Assembly (NCBI RefSeq): GCF_000710915.1
Contig: NZ_BAUA01000010.1
Coordinates: forward strand, 1-64,000
Origin: Nocardia brasiliensis IFM 10847
GTDB taxonomy: Bacteria > Actinomycetota > Actinomycetes > Mycobacteriales > Mycobacteriaceae
Length of the DNA stretch: 64,000 nucleotides
Direction of reading: 5' to 3'
Position numbers and translations under genes: made by a program
Shown: one piece after another, positions 42,354 through 51,401 of the stretch
How positions within the stretch are numbered: position 1 is the first letter of the stretch
Layout: every line of letters starts with the position of its first letter
Notes under the pieces: model-generated
Told to the model about the DNA's origin: nothing
What the model saw: the letters and a program-made list of their open reading frames with translations, nothing else
Databases searched by the model: none

Positions 42354-43217
42354 ATGGCAACCACCACACTCGGCCGGACGCACGAGGTCGATCTGCCCGG
42401 CGGCCGCATCCGGTACCACGAGACGGGGGAGGGGCCACCCGTCGTGTTCGTGCACGGCCTGCTCGTCAACGCGGATCTGTGGCGCAACGTGGTGCCGGGC
42501 ATCGCCGCGGCCGGCTACCGCTGCCTGGCCCCCGATTGGCCGCTCGGCGCGCACTCGATTCCGGTGCCCGACGCGGATCTGACGCCCACCGGGGTGGCCG
42601 ACCTCATCGCCGCCTTCCTGGAACGGCTCGACCTGACCGACGTCACGATCGTCGCCAACGACACCGGCGGGGCGATCACCCAGGTGCTGATGACCCGGCA
42701 TCCAGCTCGGATCGGACGGGTGGTGCTGGCCGCGGTCGACAGCTACGAGGGCTTCCTACCCGCGCCGTTCACCGCGCTGGGCTGGCTGGGGTGGGTGCCG
42801 GGTTCGCTGCGGCCGCTGCTGGAGGCGCTGCGGATCCGGGCACTGCATCGCACGCCGCTGGCCTTCGGCCTGGTGGTCAAGCGGCTGCCGCCGCGGGAGA
42901 TCGTCGATTCGTACGTGCTGCCGAGCCGCCGGTCCGGCGGGGTGCGGCGAGACCTCCGGCGATTCCTGAAGACCGCGCGCCGGAAGTACACGCTGGAAGC
43001 CGCGAAACATTTCGCGGGCGTCGAGGTTCCGGTGCTGCTGGTGTGGGCGCGCGAGGACCGGGTCTTTCCGCTCTCGTTCGCCGAACGCCTGGCCCGCGAT
43101 CTGCCGCACGCGACGCTGCAGGTGGTCGACGACTCCTACACGCTCCTGCCGGAGGACCAGCCCGAGTTGCTCACCGCAGCGATCCTGGAGTTCACTCGGC
43201 TGCATGCCACGCCGTAG
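42354..43217 (+). CDS. alpha/beta-hydrolase, haloalkane-dehalogenase-like
   Basis: 287-aa hydrolase. The oxyanion HG motif is in VFVHGLLVNADLW; the nucleophile elbow VANDTGGA places an aspartate (D103) as nucleophile, as in haloalkane dehalogenases and epoxide hydrolases. An acid candidate lies in REDRVFP. The expected catalytic histidine region reads DDSYTLLPEDQPE, with no histidine. The ATG has GGAGGA upstream. The 3' end overlaps the TetR gene by 14 bases. Confidence 0.87.
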   Translation: MATTTLGRTHEVDLPGGRIRYHETGEGPPVVFVHGLLVNADLWRNVVPGIAAAGYRCLAPDWPLGAHSIPVPDADLTPTGVADLIAAFLERLDLTDVTIVANDTGGAITQVLMTRHPARIGRVVLAAVDSYEGFLPAPFTALGWLGWVPGSLRPLLEALRIRALHRTPLAFGLVVKRLPPREIVDSYVLPSRRSGGVRRDLRRFLKTARRKYTLEAAKHFAGVEVPVLLVWAREDRVFPLSFAERLARDLPHATLQVVDDSYTLLPEDQPELLTAAILEFTRLHATP

Positions 43218-43803
43218 CCAGGAGGATCGCTCCCGCACCACCAGGGCCGCGCTCGAACAGGCCGGACGTCGCCTGTTCACCGAGCGCGGCTTCGCGGCGA
43301 CCTCGGCGGAAGAGCTCGTCACCGAGGCCGGAGTCACCCGCGGTGCGCTGCATCACCACTACGGCGACAAACGCGGTCTGTTCCTTGCGGTGCTGGAGCA
43401 GATCGAGATCGAGAGCACCGCGGAGATCGAATCCGCTATCGGCGCAGTCGATTCCGGCGATGTGATGGCCGCGATGGCGGTCGGCCTCGGTCTTTTCCTG
43501 GAGATCTGCCAACGCCCGCCGATGCTGCGGATCGCGCTCACCGACGCACCCGCGGTGCTGGGCTGGCAGGCCTGGCGCGAATTCGAGAGCAGGCACGGCC
43601 TCGGCCTGATCACCACGCAGTTGGAGCGCGCCCGTGCCGCCGGGTTGATCGCGGACGCGCCCGTGCAGGTGCTGAGCCAACTCGTGCTCAGCGCGCTGAG
43701 CGAGGCGGCGTTGATCGTCGCGCACGCGGAAGACCCGGACACCGCCCGCATCGAAGCGCAGCAGTCGGTGCTGCTGCTGATCTCCGGTCTGCTGCGGAAT
43801 TGA
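43204..43803 (+). CDS. TetR-family regulator of the hydrolase operon
   Basis: 199-aa protein with a classical helix-turn-helix (AALEQAGRRLFTERGFAATSAEELVTEAGVTRGALHHHYGDKRGLF). The start overlaps the hydrolase gene by 14 bases, so the two are one operon. The perfect palindrome at 42297-42317 is its likely operator, giving simple autorepression. The inducing ligand is probably a hydrolase substrate. Confidence 0.88.
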   Translation: MPRRSQEDRSRTTRAALEQAGRRLFTERGFAATSAEELVTEAGVTRGALHHHYGDKRGLFLAVLEQIEIESTAEIESAIGAVDSGDVMAAMAVGLGLFLEICQRPPMLRIALTDAPAVLGWQAWREFESRHGLGLITTQLERARAAGLIADAPVQVLSQLVLSALSEAALIVAHAEDPDTARIEAQQSVLLLISGLLRN

Positions 43804-43836
43804 CGAATCGGCCGAGCGCAACGCGCTATCGCTGAG

Positions 43837-44217
43837 CTACTCCACGAACTGCAGCTCGACCTGCGGCAACTCCGCCATCACCCGGGCGCAGACGGCGCGA
43901 TGCCAGGTGGCGGGGTAGCGGGTGCCCGGCTCGTGCCTGCAGTAGTCGTCGTTGGTCCGGTAGGTGTGCAGGCGCGGCGAGATCTCGCCCGCCCCGATGG
44001 CGTCGACCATCGCGTCGACGACCTGCTCGGTCTCGTCGGCGATTTCGGCGAGCTCACGCGCCACCGTGTCCGGGATCTGGAACGCGCCCTTCTCCCAGCG
44101 CTCCACGGTGCGCTCGGCCACGGCGAAGAGCCGGGCGCACCATGGCACCGGCAGGCCGAGTAATTCTCGAGTGGCCCGGAAACCAGCGGCGGTTCCGGTG
44201 CCAAGTAGGTCGTCCAA
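43837..44217 (-). CDS. small XRE-type DNA-binding protein
   Basis: 126-aa protein. The helix-turn-helix lies at about residues 13-50 (FRATRELLGLPVPWCARLFAVAERTVERWEKGAFQIPDTV), followed by helices with AREIADETEQVVDAMVD-like sequence and a basic tail rich in aromatic and histidine residues. It resembles the DUF1870-type helix-turn-helix proteins. Unknown target; single gene between a TetR gene and recO. Confidence 0.7.
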   Translation of the reverse strand: MDDLLGTGTAAGFRATRELLGLPVPWCARLFAVAERTVERWEKGAFQIPDTVARELAEIADETEQVVDAMVDAIGAGEISPRLHTYRTNDDYCRHEPGTRYPATWHRAVCARVMAELPQVELQFVE

Positions 44218-44384
44218 CTGTGAAAACCCCTCCCCAACAGTGCGGTAGAGGAAAAGAATAGGTCAGCGCAACGAGCGGCAATGGCGGATTCGCCGGGACT
44301 GGTCGATCAACCCCTACTGGCGCCGGACCGGTATAGGGGTGCGCGCCTGCCGAGGGCTGTCGGGTGTTCATGGGAGGATGAGGC

Positions 44385-45137
44385 GTGCGTTTGTATCGGG
44401 ATGTGGCGGTGGTGGTACGCCAGCACAAGCTGGGCGAGGCGGACCGCATCGTCACGTTGCTGACGCGCCAGCACGGTTTGGTGCGTGCCGTGGCCAAGGG
44501 GGTGCGCCGGACCAAATCGAAGTTCGGGGCCAGGCTGGAGCCGTTCGCCTACATCGACGTGCAGTTGCATCCCGGCCGCACGCTGGACGTGGTGACCCAG
44601 GTCCACACCGTGGAGGCGTTCGCCGCCGACATCATCGACGACTACGGGCGCTACACCACGGCCTGCGCGGTGCTGGAGACCGCGGAACGGCTGGCCGGCG
44701 AGGAGCGCGCGCCCGCGCCGCGGCTGCACGCGCTCACCGCGAGCGCGCTGCGCGCCATCGCGGCCAAACAGCGACCGCACGAGCTGATCCTGGACGCGTA
44801 CCTGTTGCGCGCCATGGGTTTCGCGGGCTGGGCGCCCGCGCTGGACGAGTGCGCCAAATGCGCGACCCCCGGCCCGCATCGAGCCTTCCACGTCGCGGCC
44901 GGCGGCGCGGTGTGCGTGCACTGCCGTCCGCCCGGCGCGGCGACCCCGGCGCAGGGTGTGCTCGACCTGCTGGTGGCGTTGCTGCGCGGGGAGTGGGAGT
45001 ACGTCGAGGCGGTGCCCGAGGGCGTGCGCAGGCAGGCCAGCGGCTTGGTCGCCGCGCATCTGCAATGGCATCTCGAGCGGCAGTTGCGCACGTTGCCGCT
45101 GATCGAGCGGTCCAGGGCGGTGGGTTCGCCCGCCTGA
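44385..45137 (+). CDS. recO: DNA repair protein RecO
   Basis: 250-aa recombination mediator acting with RecR to load RecA. The N-terminal OB fold (LYRDVAVVVRQHKLGEADRIVTLLTRQHG) and helical domain are followed by a zinc-type finger CAKC...CVHC. The GTG at 44385 is seven bases after GGGAGG. It precedes uppS, the conserved actinobacterial order. Confidence 0.94.
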   Translation: MRLYRDVAVVVRQHKLGEADRIVTLLTRQHGLVRAVAKGVRRTKSKFGARLEPFAYIDVQLHPGRTLDVVTQVHTVEAFAADIIDDYGRYTTACAVLETAERLAGEERAPAPRLHALTASALRAIAAKQRPHELILDAYLLRAMGFAGWAPALDECAKCATPGPHRAFHVAAGGAVCVHCRPPGAATPAQGVLDLLVALLRGEWEYVEAVPEGVRRQASGLVAAHLQWHLERQLRTLPLIERSRAVGSPA

Positions 45138-45197
45138 TCAGGGGCCTGGACGGAGACCGGCACAGGGTCTCCACAACCATCAGGCAGGATAGGGTCC

Positions 45198-46022
45198 GTG
45201 ATCCTGCGCCGAGACTCCTCCACCGCGACCCGGCCGAACCCCGCGGGGTCGGTCGCGACCAGTACCGTTCGCCCGCCCTCGCAGCATCCCTCGGGGGCGC
45301 GTCCGCCTGCTATTCCGGCTGAGCTGGTACCGAACCACGTCGCGCTGGTGATGGACGGCAACGGTCGCTGGGCCCAGGAGCGCGGGCTGCCGCGCACCGC
45401 GGGGCACGAGCGCGGCGAGGCGGTGCTGATGGACACCGTCGAGGGTTGTATCGAAATGGGCGTGAAGTGGCTTTCGGCCTATGCCTTCTCCACCGAGAAC
45501 TGGCGGCGCAGTCCCGACGAGGTGCGCTTTCTGATGGGCTTCAACCGGGACGTGATCCGGCGTCGGCGGGACGAGATGAACGAGATGGGCGTGCGGGTGC
45601 GCTGGGCGGGCCGGCGGCCCCGGCTGTGGCGCAGCGTGATCAACGAGCTCGAGATCGCCGAAGAGATGACCAAGCACAACACGGTGATGACCCTCACGAT
45701 GTGCGTCAACTACGGTGGTCGCGCCGAAATCGCCGACGCGGCAAGGGAAATCGCCCGCCGGGTGGCGGCGGGGGAGATCGATCCGGAGAAGGTCACCGAG
45801 GCGACGGTGGCGCGGTTCCTGGACGAACCGGACATGCCCGACGTCGACCTGTTCCTGCGCCCCTCCGGGGAGTTCCGCAGTTCGAACTTCCTCATCTGGC
45901 AGTCCGCTTACGCCGAATTCGTCTATCAGGACACCCTTTTCCCCGATTTCGACCGGCGCAACCTGTGGGCCGCCTGCCTCGAGTACGCTTCGCGTGATCG
46001 GCGCTTCGGCGGCACCAAGTGA
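45198..46022 (+). CDS. uppS: decaprenyl (undecaprenyl-type) diphosphate synthase UppS
   Basis: 274-aa cis-prenyltransferase making the C50 carrier for arabinogalactan and peptidoglycan. D53 in VMDGNGRWA is the catalytic aspartate; later motifs [10 protein letters not shown] and [21 protein letters not shown] bind diphosphate. The GTG start at 45198 adds a 40-residue Pro/Ser-rich lead typical of the mycobacterial enzyme. The stop overlaps the next GTG (GTGA). Confidence 0.94.
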   Translation: MILRRDSSTATRPNPAGSVATSTVRPPSQHPSGARPPAIPAELVPNHVALVMDGNGRWAQERGLPRTAGHERGEAVLMDTVEGCIEMGVKWLSAYAFSTENWRRSPDEVRFLMGFNRDVIRRRRDEMNEMGVRVRWAGRRPRLWRSVINELEIAEEMTKHNTVMTLTMCVNYGGRAEIADAAREIARRVAAGEIDPEKVTEATVARFLDEPDMPDVDLFLRPSGEFRSSNFLIWQSAYAEFVYQDTLFPDFDRRNLWAACLEYASRDRRFGGTK

Positions 46023-46447
46023 ACGGCGGCACAGGCATGGAATCATCGGTGACTCCGGAACAGGAACTGCAGGCGCGCGCGGGCGCCTCCCTGTCGTACT
46101 ACGACATCGACGTGCGCGTCGATCCCGAGGGCTCGATCGGTTTCGAATATGAGGGCGCGCTGTGCTCGTTACGGGCGGTCAACCTGGCGCCCGGCCTCGA
46201 TGTGCTGACCTTGACCTGCGTGCTGGCCTGGGATCGGCCGCTGAACGCGCAGCTGCACAAGCGGGTCGCCGAGCGCAACAATGCGCTGCAGTTCGGTTCG
46301 CTCACCGTGATCGGTCACGACAAGCTCGCCGACGTCATCCTGCGCTACACCTTCCCGGCCGCGGGCCTGGAAGATCAGGCTCTCGCCACCATGCTGGTAC
46401 TCGTGCTCTCCGGCGCGGGCAAGGCCCGCCAGGGTCTGGTGCCCTGA
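46019..46447 (+). CDS. YbjN-domain protein
   Basis: 142-aa single-domain protein with the YbjN/type III-chaperone-like fold ([23 protein letters not shown] ... [16 protein letters not shown] ... [16 protein letters not shown]). A GTG at 46019 overlaps the uppS stop (GTGA); an ATG at 46037 is an alternative start. It equals in length and position Rv2360c of M. tuberculosis, also between uppS and the zur-smtB genes. Function unknown; YbjN proteins bind peptides. Confidence 0.85.
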   Translation: MNGGTGMESSVTPEQELQARAGASLSYYDIDVRVDPEGSIGFEYEGALCSLRAVNLAPGLDVLTLTCVLAWDRPLNAQLHKRVAERNNALQFGSLTVIGHDKLADVILRYTFPAAGLEDQALATMLVLVLSGAGKARQGLVP

Positions 46448-46490
46448 GTTCGTGCCCGGTCCGTCCGGTATGTGAGCAATCGGCGCACCC

Positions 46491-46523
46491 ATGACAACTG
46501 TCATGCGCGACACGTGACAGTCA
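46491..46523. promoter_or_regulatory. tandem TGACA/TGTCA dyads upstream of the ABC-exporter operon
   Basis: ATGACAACTGTCAT (46491-46504; arms ATGACA and TGTCAT perfect) and TGACAGTCA (46515-46523) are centred about 21.5 bp apart, two helical turns, 40-72 bases ahead of the ABC gene. A weaker pair of half-sites (ATGACA, TGACAT) lies at 48383-48399 before the kinase gene. The layout fits dimers of a LuxR-type response regulator. Confidence 0.5.
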
Positions 46524-46562
46524 TGTGGGGCTGTGCGCGGCTCGGTGCGCGAGTGTTGAGTC

Positions 46563-47528
46563 ATGACATCAGCACTGACGACCGGGGCCGTCCGCCCGAC
46601 GGCCGGCGGTTCCACGAAACCGCGCTCGGCCGCGCCCGCGCTCGAACTGCGTGATCTGCGTAAGAGCTTCGCGCTACCCGGCGGCGGCGCGGTGCAGGCC
46701 GTGGACGGGCTGGATCTCGTGATCGAACCCGGCGAGATCGTCGCCTTCCTCGGGCCGAACGGGGCGGGTAAGACCACCACCCTCGACATGGTGCTCGGCC
46801 TGGCGTCCCCGGACGCGGGCAGCGTCGCGGTGTTCGGCGGAATGCCGGCGGAAGCGCTTGCGGTGGGCCGGATTTCGGCGGTGCTGCAATCCGGGGGATT
46901 GCTGCCCGATCTCACCGTCGCCGAGACGGTGCGGCTGGTCGCAACCCTGTACGCGGGCGCGCGACCGGTCGACGAGGTGCTCGCACGGGCGGGCATCACC
47001 GAGATCGCGGGCCGGCTGGTCGGCAAATGCTCGGGCGGGCAACGGCAGCGGCTGCGGTTCGCGCTGGCGCTACTGCCGAACCCTGATCTGATCGTGCTCG
47101 ACGAACCCACCACCGGAATGGATGTCGAAGGGCGCCGGGACTTCTGGAACGCGATGCGGGCGGATTCCGAGCGCGGCCGCACCGTTGTGTTCGCCACCCA
47201 CTACCTGGACGAGGCCGACGCCTACGCCGATCGGATCGTGCTCGTCCGGGCGGGCAAGGTGGTCGCCGACGGCAGCGCGGCCGAGATCAAGAATCTGGCT
47301 TCGGGTCGCGCGGTGCGTGCCACCCTCCCCGGTGCCGTGCCGCCGGATCTGCTCGCGCTGCCCGGTGTCGACGACGTGGAGCAGCGCGGTGACCGAATCG
47401 TGGTGCGCACCAGCGATTCCGACGCGGTGGCGCGGTACCTGCTCACCGAGACCGCGGCCGTCGATCTCGAAATCACCTCGCACAACCTCGAATCCGCCTT
47501 TCTCGCGCTGACCACCGGAGAGAACTGA
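46563..47528 (+). CDS. ABC exporter ATP-binding protein
   Basis: 321-aa ATPase. Walker A GPNGAGKTTTLDMV, signature CSGGQRQRLRFA, Walker B LIVLDEPTTGMD and H-loop FATHYLDEADAYAD are complete. The C-terminal 80 residues are of the drug-resistance (DrrA-like) type. One base separates it from the permease gene. Exports a drug or lipid; the DesKR-like system behind it suggests control by membrane stress. Confidence 0.93.
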   Translation: MTSALTTGAVRPTAGGSTKPRSAAPALELRDLRKSFALPGGGAVQAVDGLDLVIEPGEIVAFLGPNGAGKTTTLDMVLGLASPDAGSVAVFGGMPAEALAVGRISAVLQSGGLLPDLTVAETVRLVATLYAGARPVDEVLARAGITEIAGRLVGKCSGGQRQRLRFALALLPNPDLIVLDEPTTGMDVEGRRDFWNAMRADSERGRTVVFATHYLDEADAYADRIVLVRAGKVVADGSAAEIKNLASGRAVRATLPGAVPPDLLALPGVDDVEQRGDRIVVRTSDSDAVARYLLTETAAVDLEITSHNLESAFLALTTGEN

Positions 47529-47529
47529 G

Positions 47530-48315
47530 ATGACAACTCTTGCCGCCGAGCCGGTTTCCGACCGCCGACCGACCCCGCTGGGCGGGTTCAGCCTCGGCTT
47601 CCTGCGGGTGGAACTGCGCCGCATGCTGCGCAACCGGCGCACGATGATCTTCACCCTGCTCATCCCGCCGCTGTTCTTCGTCATCTTCGGCCTGCAATCC
47701 GACTTCCGGACGCAGTCCTACGGCTCGGGCAACGTGACCGGCTACGTGATGGTGTCGATGGCCGTGTACGGCGCGATGCTCGCCACCACCAGCGGCGGAG
47801 CCATGGTGGCGATCGAACGCGCCCAGGGGTGGAGTCGCCAATTGCGGCTCACACCATTGCGTCCCGTCGCCTACATCGCCACCAAGGTCGCGGTCGCGAT
47901 GGTGCTCGGGCTGGTGTCGGTGACCGCGGTCTTCGTGGTCGGCGCCGCGCTCGGCGCGCACCTCACCCCGGTCGCCTGGGTGAGCTGTTTCCTGATCGCC
48001 TGGCTCACCTCGCTGGTCTTCGCGGCATTCGGGCTGTTCGTCGGCTATCTGCTGCCTTCTGAGAACGTGATGCAGTTGCTCGGCCCGGTGCTCGCCGTGC
48101 TGTCCTTCGCAGGCGGGCTGTTCATCCCGCTGCACGGGTGGTTCGACACCGTATCCCGGGTGTTCCCGACCAATGGCGTCGCGACACTGTCTCGAATTCC
48201 CTTCGGCGACAGCGGTGCCGGCTCGATCGCGTTGGGCGTGCTGAACGTGGTGGTGTGGGCGGCGCTGTTCATCGGCGGGTCGGCGTTCCTGTTCCGCCGC
48301 GACACTGCGCGTTGA
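47530..48315 (+). CDS. ABC exporter permease
   Basis: 261-aa ABC-2 permease with six hydrophobic segments and the typical N-terminal RVELRRMLRNRRTMIFTLLIPPLFFVIF. The C-terminal part includes the conserved LPSENVMQLLGPVLAVLSFAGGLFIP. Partner of the ATPase before it, with one base between the genes. Confidence 0.92.
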   Translation: MTTLAAEPVSDRRPTPLGGFSLGFLRVELRRMLRNRRTMIFTLLIPPLFFVIFGLQSDFRTQSYGSGNVTGYVMVSMAVYGAMLATTSGGAMVAIERAQGWSRQLRLTPLRPVAYIATKVAVAMVLGLVSVTAVFVVGAALGAHLTPVAWVSCFLIAWLTSLVFAAFGLFVGYLLPSENVMQLLGPVLAVLSFAGGLFIPLHGWFDTVSRVFPTNGVATLSRIPFGDSGAGSIALGVLNVVVWAALFIGGSAFLFRRDTAR

Positions 48316-48320
48316 GCTGC

Positions 48321-48355
48321 CCGCGGTCGCCCGTTCGAGGGGTGGGCGACCGCGG
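48321..48355 (+). terminator. hairpin after the permease gene
   Basis: CCGCGGTCGCCC (48321-48332) pairs perfectly with GGGCGACCGCGG (48344-48355) around an 11-base loop, five bases after the permease stop. Without a U-run it may lower rather than stop transcription into the two-component genes. Confidence 0.5.
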
Positions 48356-48504
48356 CGCAGTCGGCCGCAAGGAAAGGTCGAGATGACACCACCTGACATT
48401 CGGCGTGTGCAGTGGGCGGGTGCGGGTTCGGTACCGTCAGTCCTCGTGATCGCCCATCATTTCCGCAGCGCACTTCGCTCCCCGGCGTGGGCCGGAGGCG
48501 TGGC

Positions 48505-49686
48505 ATGGGACTGAACACCCGGCTGCGCGCTGTGTGGGCGGTGGGCCTGTCCGGGCTCATCGACCGCGCCCTGGAGGAGCGGTCGTCCTCGGTGAGCGGC
48601 AGGCGCCGCGGCTGGTTCGGGGTGTTCCTCGCCGTGGTCTGGCTGGTCTGGCTGGTGCCGCCGATCGTGCGGCGCTGGTCGAGCGGCGAGCAGGGGGACG
48701 CAGCGCTGGCGGCGCTGTTCCTGTTCGGCTTCGCCGCGCTCATCGTCGGCTCGTTCCTGATGTTCCGGCGTACCGGTCCGCGCGACCTCATGGCGGATCA
48801 GCCGATCGATCAGCGCATATGGGTGGTGCTCGCCCTGCTGGTCGGCTTGCACGTCGCCTTGGTGGCGACCCTCGGCGGGGCCGCCCTGCCGACCGCGCTG
48901 TACGTCGCGGTGGTCGCGATCTTCCATCTGCCGCTGCGGGAATCCGGTTACGTGGTGCTCGCGGTGATGGTCGGGCTGCTGCTCGTTCCGGTCGTCGCGC
49001 CCCGGTCGCAACTGGCCGACGTGCCGTTCTACCTGGCCTTCATTCCGGTGGGGATCTGGCTGGCCCGTCAGCTGGGCCTGCGCGGGGAGCAATTGGCCGA
49101 GCTGAACCGCAGGCAGCGTGCCGAACTCGAACTGGTGGAGGAACGCAACCGGGTGGCCCGCGACGTGCACGACATCCTGGGCCATTCGCTGACCGTGATC
49201 ACGGTGAAAACCGAACTGGCACAGCGCCTTCTCGATGTCGATCTGGGGCGGGCACGGACCGAGATGGCCGATATCGAGCGGCTCGCGCGCGAGGCGCTGG
49301 CCGGCGTGCGCGAGACCGTCGGCGGGTTGCGTGAGGTGTCGCTGCGCGGCGAACTGGCCAATGCGAGAACGGCATTGGCCGCCGCCGACATTGTCGCGGA
49401 ACTCCCCGACGAGGTGCCCGATCCGGCGCACGGCGAGTTGTTCGGCTGGGTGCTGCGCGAGGCGGTGACCAATGTGATCCGGCACAGCGCCGCCCGGCAC
49501 TGCACGGTGCGGGTGAGCGCCACCAGCATCGAGGTGGTCGACGACGGCCGCGGCCTCGACGCGGTCACGGGTTCCGGTTCGGGGCTGACCGGCCTGCGTG
49601 AACGGGTGCGGGCGGCGGGCGGCACGCTGACCCTCACCACCCCGGAAGGAGGCGGTTTGCGTGTCTGCGCCAGCGTGCCCGGCTGA
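48505..49686 (+). CDS. DesK-type sensor histidine kinase
   Basis: 393-aa membrane kinase. About five hydrophobic segments to residue 190, then HisKA_3 with the phosphoacceptor H222 in RDVHDILGHSL, and an HATPase with REAVTNVIRHS and VDDGRGL. DesK-like kinases sense membrane state through their transmembrane part. ATG at 48505 with GGAGG seven bases upstream; the frame is open upstream without family similarity. Probably responds to the compound or lipid handled by the ABC exporter. Confidence 0.9.
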   Translation: MGLNTRLRAVWAVGLSGLIDRALEERSSSVSGRRRGWFGVFLAVVWLVWLVPPIVRRWSSGEQGDAALAALFLFGFAALIVGSFLMFRRTGPRDLMADQPIDQRIWVVLALLVGLHVALVATLGGAALPTALYVAVVAIFHLPLRESGYVVLAVMVGLLLVPVVAPRSQLADVPFYLAFIPVGIWLARQLGLRGEQLAELNRRQRAELELVEERNRVARDVHDILGHSLTVITVKTELAQRLLDVDLGRARTEMADIERLAREALAGVRETVGGLREVSLRGELANARTALAAADIVAELPDEVPDPAHGELFGWVLREAVTNVIRHSAARHCTVRVSATSIEVVDDGRGLDAVTGSGSGLTGLRERVRAAGGTLTLTTPEGGGLRVCASVPG

Positions 49687-49758
49687 GGCTGCACCCCGGC
49701 CGACGAGAGATTCGAGTGCGGTTCGCCGCGCGCCCGCGCGAAACAGGAAGTGGGAACG

Positions 49759-50364
49759 ATGATCCGGCTGTTACTGGCCGACGACCAGGCGCTGGTTCGC
49801 GGCGCACTCGCCGCGCTGCTCGGGCTCGAGTCCGACCTGGAGGTGGTCGGTGAAGTGGGACGCGGCGACGAGGTGCTCGAGGCCATCGGCCGCACGAATC
49901 CCGATGTGGTGCTGCTGGATGTGGAGATGCCGGGCCTGGACGGGATCGCCGTCGCCGCGCAGATCCATGCCGCACACCCCGGCGTGCGCATTCTCATGGT
50001 GACGACCTTCGGCAGGCCCGGTTACCTGCGTCGCGCGATCGATGCCGGCGCCGATGGCTTCGTCGTGAAGGACACTCCGGCAAGGGAACTCGCCGATGCT
50101 GTGCGCCGGGTGCAGCTGGGGCTGCGGGTGGTGGATCCGGCTCTCGCGGCCGAAACGCTCACCGCGGGTACGTCGCCGCTCACCGAACGCGAGCGCGAAG
50201 TCCTCGCCGCCGCGGCCGACGGGGCCACCGCGGGGACCATCGCGAAAAAGCTGCATCTGTCCGAAGGCACTGTCCGCAACCATCTTTCGGCTGCCATCGG
50301 CAAGACCGGCAGCACCACCCGCGCCGAAGCCGTCCGTGCCGCCGAGCGTCTCGGCTGGCTCTGA
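49759..50364 (+). CDS. LuxR-type response regulator (DesR-like)
   Basis: 201-aa regulator. Receiver domain with phosphoacceptor D54 in VVLLDVEMPG and a K/T switch (FVVKDTPARELADA); C-terminal LuxR helix-turn-helix LTEREREVLAAAADGATAGTIAKKL. The ATG at 49759 fits the receiver start; a GTG at 49750 is an alternative. It pairs with the kinase just upstream, and the dyads before the ABC gene are candidate binding sites. Confidence 0.92.
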   Translation: MIRLLLADDQALVRGALAALLGLESDLEVVGEVGRGDEVLEAIGRTNPDVVLLDVEMPGLDGIAVAAQIHAAHPGVRILMVTTFGRPGYLRRAIDAGADGFVVKDTPARELADAVRRVQLGLRVVDPALAAETLTAGTSPLTEREREVLAAAADGATAGTIAKKLHLSEGTVRNHLSAAIGKTGSTTRAEAVRAAERLGWL

Positions 50365-50398
50365 GTGAATTGGACGGCTTCGCCGCGGGTGCAGTCGA

Positions 50399-50830
50399 CT
50401 ATCCCAGCACGACGCAGGCGGGGCCCGCGCCGATACCGGAGCCCGCGACCGTCACCGTGGTGAGGGTGTAGGCCTCGCCCTGCACGTACTCGGCGGCCCA
50501 GATCTTGTGCTCGCCCTTCTTGGCCGGCGTCCACACGGTGCTGGCCTTGCCCGACGCGTCCGCGACCGGACCGACCGGCTTGAACGTGGTGTCGGTGCGC
50601 GCACCGTCGACCTCGTCGAGGAACACGACCGTGGCGCCCGGCTTCGCGGTGGCGGTGACCGTGTAGGAGCAGCCGGCGCCTAGCGATGCGCCCGAGCTAC
50701 CGAAGCTCAGCCCGGGCGAGACCTCGATCCGGGACACCGAGGCGCCCGCGCTGGGTGCGGCGAGCGCGAGCGCGGCGGTCACCGCACCGAACGCCGTGAC
50801 GGCGGCGGCGGTTTTGGTCGAGAAGATCAC
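50399..50830 (-). CDS. secreted Ig-like protein
   Basis: 143-aa exported protein. Signal peptide about 1-30 (TAAAVTAFGAVTAALALAAPSAGAS) after a GTG at 50830 with GGAAGGAAG upstream. The mature part is all beta with one cysteine pair (GAGCSYTVTATAKPGATVVFLDEVDG ... WTPAKKGEHKIWAAEYVQGE), resembling Ig-like actinobacterial secreted proteins. No catalytic residues visible; a surface or matrix role is possible. Confidence 0.72.
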   Translation of the reverse strand: MIFSTKTAAAVTAFGAVTAALALAAPSAGASVSRIEVSPGLSFGSSGASLGAGCSYTVTATAKPGATVVFLDEVDGARTDTTFKPVGPVADASGKASTVWTPAKKGEHKIWAAEYVQGEAYTLTTVTVAGSGIGAGPACVVLG

Positions 50831-51083
50831 GACAAATTCTTCCTTCCGACAACGAATTCCCCTGGCTGGGGCACGCCCGACACTTGCACAGGCGCTGGCC
50901 GAGATCAATGGGCCGAGCGGCTGATATCTCGGCGCGACGCGTCGCCGCTACCGGTGACCAGCGAACTTCGGAACTATGCTCGCCTGATAGTCCTCTGAGA
51001 ATCCGGCAAAGCGGACACTTTTTCCGGACTCGCGGCGTTGACACGGGTAGACGGCCGACCTGGCCACCACGAAGGAGTTCGGT

Positions 51084-51359
51084 ATGAGTTTCATCGGGAC
51101 GCTGCTCGGAATCGTCTTGACGGTGTTCATTCTGCTGATGCTGGCCCGCCTCGTACTGGACTGGATCGGCGTGCTCGGCAACAGCCCGGCGTGGGCGAGC
51201 AAGGCGCGCGACGTCACGCACGCGGCGACCGAACCGGTGATCGCTCCGGTGCGCAAGGTGTTGCAGCCGATCCGCGCGGGCGGCTTGTCGATCGACCTGG
51301 CCTTCACCGCGGTGTTCATCGTCGCCCTGATTCTGCGCGCGGTCGCGTTCAGCCTCTGA
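51084..51359 (+). CDS. YggT-family membrane protein
   Basis: 91-aa protein of two hydrophobic helices (TLLGIVLTVFILLMLARLVLDWI and DLAFTAVFIVALILRAVAF) around PVIAPVRKVLQPIRAGGLSID. YggT proteins often lie near cell-division genes and are of unknown role; in this window it stands alone. The ATG at 51084 has AAGGAG seven bases upstream. Confidence 0.88.
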   Translation: MSFIGTLLGIVLTVFILLMLARLVLDWIGVLGNSPAWASKARDVTHAATEPVIAPVRKVLQPIRAGGLSIDLAFTAVFIVALILRAVAFSL

Positions 51360-51401
51360 TCGGCGTTGCCGCCACCCTGATGCTGGTGTGGCTCAACGTG
51401 A

